DNA of 64,000 nucleotides from Caballeronia peredens (GCA_001544595.2 FCOH02000001.1:62001-126000); one strand, 5' to 3'. Numbered from the stretch's first letter, positions 37,395 through 46,347 are shown. Numbers and translations: made by a program. Notes: generated by a model from the letters alone, not told the origin.

Positions 37395-38807
37395 TTATCG
37401 CGTGCCCGCGCTGCCGAGGGGCAGTCCGCCCGGATGCAACTTCGCCGCCTCGGTCTCTTCCGGAAGGACATTGCCGGCAGCGAACTGCTCGTCTTCGAGC
37501 GCGGTTTCCGGATAGCGCTCAGGATAGAGATGCCGCTCGCTTGCGGCGACATCGAACGTGCGCGACCACTTCGCGATCACCACGGTCGCAAGACTGTTGC
37601 CGATGGTGTTGCAGGTCGCGATCGCCATCGACATGAAGCGATACACGCCGAAGATCAGTGCGAGCCCTTCGACGGGAAGAATGCCCGTCGACGTCACCGT
37701 CGCCGCGAATACGACAAACGATCCGCCCGACACGGTTGCCGCGCCCTTCGACGTGAGCAGCATCAGCAACAGAATGCCGATCTGATGATCCAGCGTGATC
37801 GGCACGCCGTACGCGTGCGCGATGAACATCACGCCCATTGACATGAAGATGGACGTGCCGTCGAGATTGAACGCATAGCCGGTGGGCAGCACGAGGCCGA
37901 CCGTTTGCTTCGCGCAGCCGAGCCGTTCGAGCTTGACGAGCAAACGCGGCAGCGCACTTTCCGACGAAGCCGTGCCGAGCACGATGAAAATCTCGTCCTT
38001 GATGTAGCGCAGAAAACGCCACAGGCTGAAACCCGCGAGCTTCGCGATGACGCCCATCACGACGACGATGAACAACACGACCACTGCATAGAAGCTGAAC
38101 ACGAGTTGCGCGAGAGCGATCAGCACGGCCGTGCCGTTGCTGCCCACCGAATACGCGACTGCACCGAGCGTGCCCAGCGGCGCGACTTTCATCACGAGAT
38201 TGACGAACGAGAACAGGACTTCGGAAATGAGGTCGAGTCCTTCGTTGATGCGTACGCGGCGGCGCTCCGGTATTGCGAGAATGCCGATGCCGACCATCAC
38301 CGCAAGCACGACTACCTGCAGCAGTTCACCCTTCGCGAAGGCGCCGATGAAGTTGTCCGGCACCACATGCATGACGAACTCGGTGAAGCCTTGCGGCGCA
38401 GCCTTCGCTGCGGTCACAGGCACCGAGCCGACCGTGACCGATGTCATCGCCTTGCCTGTTTGCAGCAGATTGCCCGCGAGCAGGCCGACGGCGAGTGCGA
38501 TGGTCGAGACCACTTCGAAGTAGACGATCGAACGCCAGCCTACTCGTCCCGCGCTCTTCACGTCGCCGGCCGAGGCGATGCCATGCACGATCGTGAGAAA
38601 CACGAGCGGCGCGACGCCGGCCTTGATGAGCGCGAGAAAGATGTCGCCGAGCACCTTCAGCTGGGCACCGAACCGGGGAAAGATCAGCCCGATTGCAATT
38701 CCGATCACGAGCGCCAGCAATACCTGCATGCCGAGCTTGCGATACCACGGTAACTTCTTCGGGGATGCGGCATGTGCCTCGTCGCGTGATGCGCTTTCGT
38801 TTTTCAT
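37395..38807 (-). CDS. DctA-like dicarboxylate/amino acid:cation symporter
   Basis: 470 residues, eight membrane helices plus two re-entrant hairpins. Diagnostic family motifs: SSESALPRLLVKLERLG (serine-rich HP1), VLPTGYAFNLDGTSIFM, HP2 with SKGAATVSGGSFVVFAATV, and helix 8 CNTIGNSLATVVIAKW. The typical DctA helix-8 wording is RALTN-x-x-GN; here it is IATCNTIGN, so substrate may differ from succinate/malate. The ATG at 38807 has GGAGGAG upstream; an ATG five codons earlier overlaps that site. It follows a fumarase-superfamily lyase by 26 bp and is likely cotranscribed with it as the uptake system for its substrate. Confidence 0.92.
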   Translation of the reverse strand: MKNESASRDEAHAASPKKLPWYRKLGMQVLLALVIGIAIGLIFPRFGAQLKVLGDIFLALIKAGVAPLVFLTIVHGIASAGDVKSAGRVGWRSIVYFEVVSTIALAVGLLAGNLLQTGKAMTSVTVGSVPVTAAKAAPQGFTEFVMHVVPDNFIGAFAKGELLQVVVLAVMVGIGILAIPERRRVRINEGLDLISEVLFSFVNLVMKVAPLGTLGAVAYSVGSNGTAVLIALAQLVFSFYAVVVLFIVVVMGVIAKLAGFSLWRFLRYIKDEIFIVLGTASSESALPRLLVKLERLGCAKQTVGLVLPTGYAFNLDGTSIFMSMGVMFIAHAYGVPITLDHQIGILLLMLLTSKGAATVSGGSFVVFAATVTSTGILPVEGLALIFGVYRFMSMAIATCNTIGNSLATVVIAKWSRTFDVAASERHLYPERYPETALEDEQFAAGNVLPEETEAAKLHPGGLPLGSAGTR

Positions 38808-38833
38808 CGCGTGCTCCTCCATGACTTCGATAA

Positions 38834-40204
38834 TCAAATTTCGCTCGACAGCGCAAGCGCGCGATCCACCATCTGCGGCGCGAGGCCGAGGTAGTTGGCG
38901 GGATCGGTCATGCGGTCGATCGCGGCACGGTCGAAGTGTTTTGTCACATCGGGCAGGGCGGCGAGCGCCTCGGCGAGCGTGCCGCCTGCTTCGTTGACCG
39001 TGCGGCATGCGTCGTACACGATGTCGTGCGCCTGCTGGCGTCCGGTGTAGGGCGCCATGCTCATCATCACGGCTTCCGCGACGATCAGGCCCTTCGTGAT
39101 GCCGAGGTTGTGCTTCATGCGCGCTTCATCGACGATCAGGCCGCCCAGCGCGAACTTCGCCTGATGCAGCGCGCCCGCTGTGAGAATGAAGCTCTCGGGA
39201 ATTGCGATCCATTCGGCATGCCACGGGCCGGTGGCGCGCTCGAAGTCCTGAATCATCGCGTCGATCATCAATCCCGCGTGCTGGCGCACGGCTTTGGCAG
39301 CAGCGAGCATGAGTTCGCTCGAAATTGGATTGCGCTTCTGCGGCATCGTGCTGCTCGCGCCACGTCCTTTCACGAAGGGCTCGTAGACTTCCGCGAACTC
39401 GGTGGAGGCCATGATCATGATGTCGAGCGCGATCTTGCCGAGCGAACCCGTGACCAGCGCAAGAAGGTTCACCGCTTCCGCGAAGCCGTCGCGCGCGACG
39501 TGCCATGTCGTCACGGGTACGCCGAGCCCGAGTTCCTCCGCGAGCGCCTTCTGCACTTCGAAACCCTTGTCGCCGAGCGACGCAAGCGTACCCGCCGCGC
39601 CCCCGAATTCGACGACGGCCACGCGCTTGCGCATCTGCGCCACGCGTTCCTGATGACGGTCGAACATCGCGAGCCAGATCGCGACCTTGTAGCCGAACGT
39701 CACCGGCAAGGCTTGCTGCAAATGCGTGCGTCCCGCCATCGGCGTATCGCGATGCTTCTTCGCGAGACGGCTCAGGATTGCGCGCAGTTCGCGGATATCG
39801 GTGTCGACAACATCGAGCGCATCGCGCACTTGCAGCGCGACGGCCGTATCCATGATGTCCTGCGTGGTCGCGCCCCAATGCACGAAGCGGCCGGCGTCGC
39901 CGCACATGTCGACCATCTGATGCACGAGCGGCAGGATCGGATAGCCGACGATGTCCGTTTCCTCACGCATGCGATCGAAATCGATGCGTTCGATGCTCGC
40001 TTCGCGCGCGATCACTTCCGCAGCCTCGGCGGAAATGACGCCGGCACGCGCTTCGGCCTTCGCGAGCGCCACTTCGACATCGATGTAGCGCTGCACCAGC
40101 GCGTGGTCCGAGAACAGCGCACGCATGTCCGCGGTGCCGAACGCGTCGCGGAAGAGCACGGAATCGAACACCGTGCTGGCCATGGAAGAAACGTGATTCG
40201 TCAT
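38834..40204 (-). CDS. PcaB/adenylosuccinate-lyase-family lyase
   Basis: 456 residues, class II fumarase/aspartase superfamily. Signature GASSTMPQKRNPISSEL around residues 275-290; the conserved GRTHLQQALPVTFGYKVAIW and VHWGATTQDIMDTAVALQ segments carry active-site residues. The closest branch by wording is 3-carboxy-cis,cis-muconate cycloisomerase (PcaB), but there are no other protocatechuate genes here. Partnered with a dicarboxylate symporter and a GntR regulator, it more likely cleaves or forms a C4/C5 dicarboxylic or amino-dicarboxylic acid. The start at 40204 is supported by GAGG upstream. Confidence 0.88.
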   Translation of the reverse strand: MTNHVSSMASTVFDSVLFRDAFGTADMRALFSDHALVQRYIDVEVALAKAEARAGVISAEAAEVIAREASIERIDFDRMREETDIVGYPILPLVHQMVDMCGDAGRFVHWGATTQDIMDTAVALQVRDALDVVDTDIRELRAILSRLAKKHRDTPMAGRTHLQQALPVTFGYKVAIWLAMFDRHQERVAQMRKRVAVVEFGGAAGTLASLGDKGFEVQKALAEELGLGVPVTTWHVARDGFAEAVNLLALVTGSLGKIALDIMIMASTEFAEVYEPFVKGRGASSTMPQKRNPISSELMLAAAKAVRQHAGLMIDAMIQDFERATGPWHAEWIAIPESFILTAGALHQAKFALGGLIVDEARMKHNLGITKGLIVAEAVMMSMAPYTGRQQAHDIVYDACRTVNEAGGTLAEALAALPDVTKHFDRAAIDRMTDPANYLGLAPQMVDRALALSSEI

Positions 40205-40249
40205 ACGAGACCTCTTTCGGAAGCTGAATTCAGGGAAGCGGAGCAATCA

Positions 40250-40265
40250 ATATGTCCGGACATAT
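40250..40265. promoter_or_regulatory. Perfect 16-bp palindrome ATATGTCCGGACATAT (GntR operator 1)
   Basis: Exact palindrome in the 127-bp space between the divergent lyase and GntR genes. It shares the consensus ATATGTYCGRACATAT with the second site 24 bp away (centre to centre). Paired identical-pattern palindromes next to a HutC/GntR gene are strong evidence for its operators and autoregulation. Confidence 0.85.
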
Positions 40266-40273
40266 GCACGTTA

Positions 40274-40289
40274 ATATGTTCGAACATAT
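40274..40289. promoter_or_regulatory. Perfect 16-bp palindrome ATATGTTCGAACATAT (GntR operator 2)
   Basis: Second exact palindrome, differing from operator 1 only at the central C/T and G/A pair, 43 bp before the GntR start. The 24-bp centre spacing is a little over two helical turns, suitable for two dimers on nearly the same face. Confidence 0.85.
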
Positions 40290-40331
40290 CGGGCAAGCTA
40301 TGATTTACCCCAATCACCGAAAACCACTCGA

Positions 40332-41072
40332 ATGGCAGCAATGAACAGACCGCACTTTGCCGATATCGCGCGCGAACTGACCGAGGGCATCGCGTCGGGG
40401 CGCTTTCCTGTCGGCTCTTATCTGCCGACCGAACTGGAATTGCGCGATCACTATCAGACCAGCCGCCACACGGTGCGCGCTGCACTGCACGAATTGCAGC
40501 AACTGGGGCTCGTGTCGCGGCGCAAGAACGCGGGCACGCGCGTGGAGGCCACGCAGCCGCGCAATGACTTTCGTCCGTCGCTCGAATCCGTCGACGATCT
40601 CGTGCAGTTCGGCACCGAGCATCTGCGCCTCGTGCAATCGACGCAGCAGATCGTTGCGTCCGCGAAGCTCGCGAAAACGCTGCGATGCGCCCCAGGCGCG
40701 CCGTGGCTGCGCATTTCCAGCTTGCGTATCGATGGCGACAAGGACAGTCCGCCCATCGGCTGGACCGATGTGTATATCGAGCCGCAATACGAGGAGGTTG
40801 CGGAGGCGGCGAAGGCGCATCCGGATACGCTCGTCAGTTCGCTGATCGAGGCGCGCTATGGGCGTTGCATCGACGAGATTCAGCAAGACGTGCGCGCGAT
40901 CAGCGTGTCGGCGGAAATGGCGAAGCGTCTTCGCGTGGAAGCGGGCACGGCCGCGCTGGAAATCGTGCGGCGTTATCTGGATGCGAGCGGCGTGACGTTC
41001 GAAGTGTCGGTCACGGTGCATCCGGCCGAGCGCTTCTCCGTGTCGATGCGATTGAAGCGGTCGCAAGGCTGA
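40332..41072 (+). CDS. GntR-family regulator, HutC subfamily (UTRA domain)
   Basis: 246 residues: GntR winged helix at residues 5-75 (FPVGSYLPTELELRDHYQTSRHTVRAALHELQQLG written in pieces across the HTH), then UTRA ligand domain about residues 95-240 with the typical WTDVYIEP strand. Likely a repressor of the divergent lyase-symporter operon, released by an organic-acid ligand bound in the UTRA pocket. The two palindromes immediately upstream are its presumed operators. Confidence 0.92.
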   Translation: MAAMNRPHFADIARELTEGIASGRFPVGSYLPTELELRDHYQTSRHTVRAALHELQQLGLVSRRKNAGTRVEATQPRNDFRPSLESVDDLVQFGTEHLRLVQSTQQIVASAKLAKTLRCAPGAPWLRISSLRIDGDKDSPPIGWTDVYIEPQYEEVAEAAKAHPDTLVSSLIEARYGRCIDEIQQDVRAISVSAEMAKRLRVEAGTAALEIVRRYLDASGVTFEVSVTVHPAERFSVSMRLKRSQG

Positions 41073-41076
41073 CAGC

Positions 41077-41116
41077 CATAGGCCTGGCCTATGACGGGCA
41101 AAGGCATCCGATATTT
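41077..41116 (+). promoter_or_regulatory. LysR box plus promoter of the CitE-like gene
   Basis: ATAGG-N5-CCTAT at 41078-41092, a perfect inverted repeat with T-N11-A spacing, followed after the right arm by GACGGGCA and GATATTT; the last element (GATATT, 41110-41115) is placed as a -10 with the LysR site overlapping the -35. The same module, with identical spacing, precedes the MaoC operon. A palindrome CTGCCCGGGCAG at 41122-41133 follows in the leader and may terminate upstream gntR transcription. Confidence 0.82.
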
Positions 41117-41201
41117 GTGGGCTGCCCGGGCAGGCCTTTAAATAGCGGCTACGCGAAGCCTCATCCCGACGGCTCGTTTTCACGTGACCCGAGAGCCCGC
41201 C

Positions 41202-42020
41202 ATGCCGAAAACCGCCCGATATCGCTCGTTGCTGTTCGTCCCCGGCAATCGTCCCGAGCGCTTCGCGAAGGCGCTCGACAGAGGTGCGGATGCGGTTATC
41301 GTCGATCTGGAAGATGCCGTCGCGCCGGAAGAAAAGGACGACGCACGCCGCACAGTGGCCGCGTGGCTTGCACCTGAGCGGCCCGTTCTGCTTCGCGTGA
41401 ATGCGTGCGATACGCCGTGGTTCGAGCGCGACGCGGAACTCGGCAAGCTGGGCGGCGTGGCGGGCATCGTGTTGCCGAAAGCCGAAAGTGCGGCGGACGT
41501 CATCGCGCTGGTCTCGCTCACGAAGAACCGATTGCCGGTGTTTCCGCTGATCGAAAGCGCGAAGGGCATGTTCAACGCGCTCGAAATCGCCCGGGCGCCG
41601 TTTGTGCATCAGCTGATGTTCGGCACGCTCGATTTCTGCGCCGATATGAACATGGCGACGACTGGCAACGCCCTCGATCCGTTCCGCGCGACGCTCGCGA
41701 TGATCTCGAAAGTAGCGGGCATTCGTCCGCCCATCGACGGCGTGACGCCCGCCATCGACGATGATCGTGCGTTGCGAGACGAAACGCTCGACGGCAAGCA
41801 GCGCGGCTTTGCGGGCAAGCTCTGCATTCATCCGAAGCAGGTCGCGACGGTCAACGCATGTTACGCACCGAGCGACGCCGAACTCGTCTGGGCAAACCGC
41901 GTGCTCGATGCCTTCGGTAAGGCGAACGGCGCCGCGATTGCCGTAGACGGAAAGATGGTCGACCGGCCCGTCGTGCTGCGCGCGCAGACCATACTCGAAA
42001 GCGTGGCGAGCCGCGAGTAA
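41202..42020 (+). CDS. CitE-like CoA-ester lyase (candidate citramalyl-CoA lyase)
   Basis: 272 residues, HpcH/HpaI-CitE fold. Motifs: RSLLFVPGNRPERF at the N-terminus, VDLEDAVAPEEK, RVNACDTPW, PLIESAKGM (Mg-ligand Glu) and GTLDFCADM (Mg-ligand Asp). In itaconate catabolism the homologous Ccl splits (S)-citramalyl-CoA to acetyl-CoA and pyruvate; malyl-CoA lyase-like activity is the alternative. It is the single gene downstream of a LysR-box promoter shared with the MaoC operon on the other side of the cluster. Confidence 0.88.
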   Translation: MPKTARYRSLLFVPGNRPERFAKALDRGADAVIVDLEDAVAPEEKDDARRTVAAWLAPERPVLLRVNACDTPWFERDAELGKLGGVAGIVLPKAESAADVIALVSLTKNRLPVFPLIESAKGMFNALEIARAPFVHQLMFGTLDFCADMNMATTGNALDPFRATLAMISKVAGIRPPIDGVTPAIDDDRALRDETLDGKQRGFAGKLCIHPKQVATVNACYAPSDAELVWANRVLDAFGKANGAAIAVDGKMVDRPVVLRAQTILESVASRE

Positions 42021-42082
42021 TAGAATAGGCGACCGGCGCCGGCACATCGAAGCGCGCCCGTCATCGATACTCGCATTCGCAT

Positions 42083-43027
42083 ATGGACGTCCGTCAGCTT
42101 CGCTACTTCGTCAGCATCGTCGACTATGGCAGTCTCGGCAAAGCCGCCGAGAAACTCTATGTCGCGCAGCCATCGCTCAGTCAGCAAATGGCGCGGCTCG
42201 AAGAAGAACTCGGCGTGACGCTTCTTCTGCGCAGCAATCATGGCGTGACGCCGACCGCCGAAGGCGATGCGCTTTATCGTCATGCTCGTCTCGTGCTGCG
42301 CCAGATGGAGCAACTCAAACAGGAAGTCACGAAAGGCGCGGGCGCAGAGTCCGGCACGGTTGCGGTCGGCCTGCCGACGACGATGGCCTCGGTTCTCGCC
42401 GTGCCGCTGTTCGAGCGCATCCAGGATCGGTATCCGGGCATCCGGCTGCAATTCTTCGAAAGCCTGAGCGGCTATCTGAACGAACTGCTCGTGAACGGCC
42501 GGCTCGACATCGCGATTCTGTTTCGCGAATCCGACACGCCGGGCATTTCCGCATTGCCCGTGCTCGATGAAACGCTCTACCTGCTCGGCGAGCCGGGCGG
42601 CGATATTTCCCCACGCTCGTCGACCTGTCCGCTGGCGAAGCTTGCGGGTGTGAAGCTGGTCGCGCCGGGCGTATCGAACGGATTGCGGTTGCTGATCGAG
42701 CGCACGTTCGCGGGCGAAAATGTGGAACTGAATATCGTCGCGGATATCGACTCGCTGCCGTCGTTGCTGCTGATCGCGCATTCAGGCAGGGCATGCACGA
42801 TTCTGCCGTCGTCGGCGCTGGCGCAGTGGAACGAAGCGCGTTTGCCGAAGATGCGCAAGATCGTCGATCCGGTCATCAGGCGGCCGGCGAGCATTTGCTG
42901 GCCCAACGGCGCGCCGTTGAATTCGGCGACGGTCGCGGTTCGCGAGACGTTGATTCAACTCATCGCCGAGCAAGTCGAACGTGCGAGCTGGCAAGGCGTG
43001 ACGATGCGCGAACGTGCGCGCGTCTGA
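42083..43027 (+). CDS. LysR-family regulator of the C5-acid (itaconate-type) cluster
   Basis: 314 residues; HTH at residues 1-60 (MDVRQLRYFVSIVDYGSLGKA, then VAQPSLSQQMARLEEELGV), effector domain from about residue 90, in the Nac/CbbR-like style seen for regulators of itaconate clusters. It lies 62 bp after the CitE-like gene and convergent to the CoA-transferase operon. It is the probable binder of the ATAGG-N5-CCTAT sites upstream of both arms; a lone ATAGG half-site is at 42025-42029 just before it. Confidence 0.9.
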   Translation: MDVRQLRYFVSIVDYGSLGKAAEKLYVAQPSLSQQMARLEEELGVTLLLRSNHGVTPTAEGDALYRHARLVLRQMEQLKQEVTKGAGAESGTVAVGLPTTMASVLAVPLFERIQDRYPGIRLQFFESLSGYLNELLVNGRLDIAILFRESDTPGISALPVLDETLYLLGEPGGDISPRSSTCPLAKLAGVKLVAPGVSNGLRLLIERTFAGENVELNIVADIDSLPSLLLIAHSGRACTILPSSALAQWNEARLPKMRKIVDPVIRRPASICWPNGAPLNSATVAVRETLIQLIAEQVERASWQGVTMRERARV

Positions 43028-43040
43028 GCGTCGGACGTCT

Positions 43041-44219
43041 CTAGATTGCGCCCTCGTCGCGCAAACGTTCGATGGCGCCGGCATCGAGGCCCAGTTCGCG
43101 CAGAATGGCTTCGGTATGCTGGCCGAGCGCGGGCACGGCGTCCATGCGAGGTTCATCGGACGCGCTCAGGCCCGGCGGAAGGAGCGCGGGAATCGAACCC
43201 GCGGGCGTATCGACGCGCGTCCAGCGATGCCGTGCTTCGAGTTGCTCGTGTTGCCAGACATCGTGCATGTCGTTCATGCGCGCATTGGCGATGCCGGCCG
43301 CTTCGAGCCGTTCGATCACCTGAGTCGCGGTGAGCGGTTCGAAGGCTTCGAGAATGATGCGCGTCAGTGCTTCGCGATGCTGCGTGCGGCGGGTATTCGT
43401 GCAGAAGCGTTCATCGTCCTGCAGTGCGGGTTGACCGATCACACTCTCGCAGAACTTCTTCCATTCGCGTTCGTTTTGCAGGCCCAGCATGACGGTCTTG
43501 CCGTCGCCGGCCTGAAACGGGCCATATGGGAAGATGGTCGCGTGAGAAGCGCCCGCGGCGCGCGGCGGCGTTTGTCCGTCGATTGCGTAGTAAAGCGGAA
43601 AGCTCATCCACTCGACCATGCTTTCGAGCATGGAAACGTCGATGCGTTTGCCGCGCCCCGTCGTGCCGCGTTCGATCAGCGCCGCGAGTATGTTGCTATA
43701 CGCGTACATGCCGGCTGCGATATCGGCGATCGAACAGCCGGCCTTCGCCGGTTCGCCTTCGGAGCCGGTAACGCTCAGAAAGCCTGATTCGCTCTGAATC
43801 AGCAGGTCATAGGCTTTCTTGTCGCGCAGCGGGCCGTCGGAGCCGTAACCCGAGATATCGCACACGATCAGACGCGGATAGCGATCCTTCAGCGTGTCGT
43901 AGTCGAGACCTAGCCGTTGCGTCGCGCCGGGCGCGAGATTCTGCACGAAGACATCGGCGTCTTCGAGCAGCGTGTGCACCAGATCGAGCGCGTGCGGATG
44001 CTTCACGTCGAGCGTGAGGCTTTCCTTCGAACGATTCGTCCAGACGAAATGCGACGCCAGCCCTGACACGCGCTCGTCATAGTTGCGAGCGAAATCACCT
44101 GTTCCCGGGCGTTCGATCTTGATCACGCGCGCGCCGAGATCGGCGAGTTGCCGCGTGCAGAAGGGCGCTGCGATTGCATGCTCGAACGTGACGACCTTGA
44201 TACCCTTCAGCGGACGCAT
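43041..44219 (-). CDS. Class III CoA-transferase (candidate itaconate CoA-transferase)
   Basis: 392 residues, CaiB/BaiF family. N-terminal PLKGIKVVTFEHAIAAPFCTRQLADLGARV, nucleotide-loop region RSKESLTLDVKHP, and the catalytic aspartate Asp166 in SIADIAAGMYA. It transfers CoA from a donor such as succinyl-CoA to a carboxylic acid. Context with a MaoC hydratase and CitE-like lyase fits activation of itaconate, mesaconate or citramalate. It follows the acyl-CoA dehydrogenase by 12 bp, last gene of a three-gene operon. Confidence 0.92.
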   Translation of the reverse strand: MRPLKGIKVVTFEHAIAAPFCTRQLADLGARVIKIERPGTGDFARNYDERVSGLASHFVWTNRSKESLTLDVKHPHALDLVHTLLEDADVFVQNLAPGATQRLGLDYDTLKDRYPRLIVCDISGYGSDGPLRDKKAYDLLIQSESGFLSVTGSEGEPAKAGCSIADIAAGMYAYSNILAALIERGTTGRGKRIDVSMLESMVEWMSFPLYYAIDGQTPPRAAGASHATIFPYGPFQAGDGKTVMLGLQNEREWKKFCESVIGQPALQDDERFCTNTRRTQHREALTRIILEAFEPLTATQVIERLEAAGIANARMNDMHDVWQHEQLEARHRWTRVDTPAGSIPALLPPGLSASDEPRMDAVPALGQHTEAILRELGLDAGAIERLRDEGAI

Positions 44220-44231
44220 GACCGGCCTCCT

Positions 44232-45395
44232 TCAGAACGAGCGCGGCAAATCGAGGATATGCTCCGCGACATACGCGAGAATCAGATTCGTCGAAATGGG
44301 CGCGACCTGATAGAGACGCGTCTCGCGGAACTTGCGCTCGATATCGTATTCCGCGGCGAAGCCGAAGCCGCCGTGAAATTGCAGGCACGCATTGGCCGCT
44401 TCCCACGAGGCGTCGGCGGCGAGCAGCTTCGCCATGTTCGCCTGCGCGCCGCAATGTTGGTGCGCGTCGAAAAGCGCGCAGGCCTTGAAGCGCATCAGAT
44501 TGGCCGCTTCGATATTGACATAGGCCCGCGCGATAGGAAATTGCACGCCCTGATTCTGGCCGATGGGACGCCCGAACACGACGCGATCCTTCACGTATTG
44601 CGAAACGCGGTCGATGAACCAGTAGCCGTCGCCGATACATTCCGCCGCGATCAGCGTGCGCTCGGCGTTCAGACCATCGAGAATGTACTTGAACCCCATT
44701 CCTTCTTCGCCGATGAGGTTTTCGGCGGGAATCTCCAGATTGTCGAAGAAGAGTTCGTTGGTCTCGTGATTCACCATGTTGAGGATCGGCCGGACTTCGA
44801 GCCCGTGGCCGATCGCCTCGCGCAGATCCACGATGAAGATCGACATGCCCTCGCTCTTCTTCTTCACGTCCGCAAGCGGCGTGGTGCGCGCGAGCAGGAT
44901 CATGAGGTCGGAATGCTGAACGCGCGAGATCCACACTTTCTGGCCGTTGATCACATAGCGGTCGCCTTTCCTTTCGGCGGTCGTCTTGATCTTCGTCGTA
45001 TCGGTGCCGGTGGTCGGCTCGGTCACGCCCATCGATTGCAGGCGCAGTTCGCCCGACGCGATCTTCGGCAGATAGCGCTTCTTCTGCTCCGCCGATCCGT
45101 GCCGCAACACAGTTCCCATGTTGTACATCTGCCCATGGCACGCACCCGAGTTGCCGCCCGAACGATTGATCTCTTCCATGATGACGGACGCCTCGGTAAG
45201 ACCCAGCCCGGAGCCGCCGTATTCCTGCGGAATCAGTGCGGCGAGCCATCCCGCTTTCGTGAGGGCATCGACGAATGCTTCGGGATAACCGCGCGCTTCG
45301 TCGATCTTGCGGAAGTATTCGTTGGAGAACTGGCCGCACAGATCGCGCACGGCTTCGCGAATGTCCTGATAAGCGTCGGGTGTGGTTTCGATCAT
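44232..45395 (-). CDS. Acyl-CoA dehydrogenase of the C5-acid operon
   Basis: 387 residues with standard ACAD domains: N-terminal helical (LIPQEYGGSGLGLTEA), middle beta (MGVTEPTTGTDTTKIKT), C-terminal helical (LQFHGGFGFAAEYDIERKFRETRLYQVAPIS). The position where many ACADs carry the catalytic Glu (IYEG) reads LYQV, so the base must be elsewhere or the enzyme is unusual; the tail APISTNLILAYVAEH occurs in a recognised ACAD branch. A homologue sits in the P. aeruginosa itaconate cluster. It may oxidise a saturated side substrate such as methylsuccinyl-CoA. Confidence 0.88.
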   Translation of the reverse strand: MIETTPDAYQDIREAVRDLCGQFSNEYFRKIDEARGYPEAFVDALTKAGWLAALIPQEYGGSGLGLTEASVIMEEINRSGGNSGACHGQMYNMGTVLRHGSAEQKKRYLPKIASGELRLQSMGVTEPTTGTDTTKIKTTAERKGDRYVINGQKVWISRVQHSDLMILLARTTPLADVKKKSEGMSIFIVDLREAIGHGLEVRPILNMVNHETNELFFDNLEIPAENLIGEEGMGFKYILDGLNAERTLIAAECIGDGYWFIDRVSQYVKDRVVFGRPIGQNQGVQFPIARAYVNIEAANLMRFKACALFDAHQHCGAQANMAKLLAADASWEAANACLQFHGGFGFAAEYDIERKFRETRLYQVAPISTNLILAYVAEHILDLPRSF

Positions 45396-45422
45396 GATGT
45401 GCGAAGGGACGGGTTCGTGTTC

Positions 45423-46265
45423 TCAGGCGAGCGTGGCGCGTGCGGTCATGCCGAGCCAGCCTTCGTGGTCCTTGGACCAGAGTTCGACGGTCTTGCCGTC
45501 CGCCGATGGCTGTCCGCACAGATGCAGCATATTGCCGGCGAAACACGGTCGCTGCGCCTTGAACGAAAAGTCGATGACGACGGCATCGGGCAACTGGCGG
45601 CGCAACAGATCCATCAGCAGCGTGGCGATCAACGGCCCATGCACGACGAGCCCCGGATAGCCTTCGACCTGTGTCACGTAAGGCTTGTCGTAATGGATGC
45701 GATGCGCGTTGAAGGTCAGCGCGGAATAGCGCAAAAGGAGCGTTTCATCGGGGAGAATGTCACGCTGCCAAAGCGCGTCACGCGGCGCGGCGGCGGGTGC
45801 AGACGCGGGCGCGCCCGGCGCAACGGGCTCGCGATACACGATGTCGTGTTCTTCCTCGATTGCGGTGACATCGCCTGAGCAAATGCGATGCCCGACGGTG
45901 ACGAAGCCCAGCTTGCCTGTGCGTCCGTGCTTCTCCTTCACGTCGAGAATGCGCGATTCACGCGTGATGTCGCGGCCGACGATCACCGGCGCCGGGAAAC
46001 GCAGACGTCCGCCCGCCCACATGCGGCGAGGCAAGCCGAGGTCGGGCAGAAAGCCGCCTTTCTTCGGATGCCCGTCCTCCGCAATCAGCGACTGCCGGAC
46101 GACCGGTCTGAAGAAAATCCAGTGCCACAAGTGAGGAAGCGCGTCGCCGTCGCCGGGCGCGATGTCATGGTCGAGCGTCGCGGCGAGCGCTGCGACGGAT
46201 GTCGGCGCGACGAAATCGGCCGCGCTTTCCGTGCGCTCTCTGAATGATGCGAACGGGTCGTCCAT
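45423..46265 (-). CDS. MaoC-type hydratase (candidate itaconyl-CoA/mesaconyl-CoA hydratase)
   Basis: 280 residues, double hot-dog: an N-terminal FAS1-like dehydratase half (about residues 1-140) and a C-terminal half carrying the hydratase-2 motif FNAHRIHYDKPYVTQVEGYP and GLVVHGPLIATLL. This is the mesaconyl-C4-CoA/itaconyl-CoA hydratase type. It would convert itaconyl-CoA to citramalyl-CoA for the CitE-like lyase. First gene of the operon; GGAG eight bases before the ATG; LysR-box promoter about 85-120 bp upstream. Confidence 0.9.
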   Translation of the reverse strand: MDDPFASFRERTESAADFVAPTSVAALAATLDHDIAPGDGDALPHLWHWIFFRPVVRQSLIAEDGHPKKGGFLPDLGLPRRMWAGGRLRFPAPVIVGRDITRESRILDVKEKHGRTGKLGFVTVGHRICSGDVTAIEEEHDIVYREPVAPGAPASAPAAAPRDALWQRDILPDETLLLRYSALTFNAHRIHYDKPYVTQVEGYPGLVVHGPLIATLLMDLLRRQLPDAVVIDFSFKAQRPCFAGNMLHLCGQPSADGKTVELWSKDHEGWLGMTARATLA

Positions 46266-46347
46266 TGTGTTGTCTCCGTGGCTGGCTGCTCGGCCAGCGA
46301 ATTGTGTCTGGTACCGAAGACTTTAGGGAAACACGCGGCGGATGGGA

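Noticed and set aside
42025..42039. ATAGG before the LysR gene as a third LysR box
   Set aside because: Only one half-site; the expected CCTAT after 5 bp is absent.
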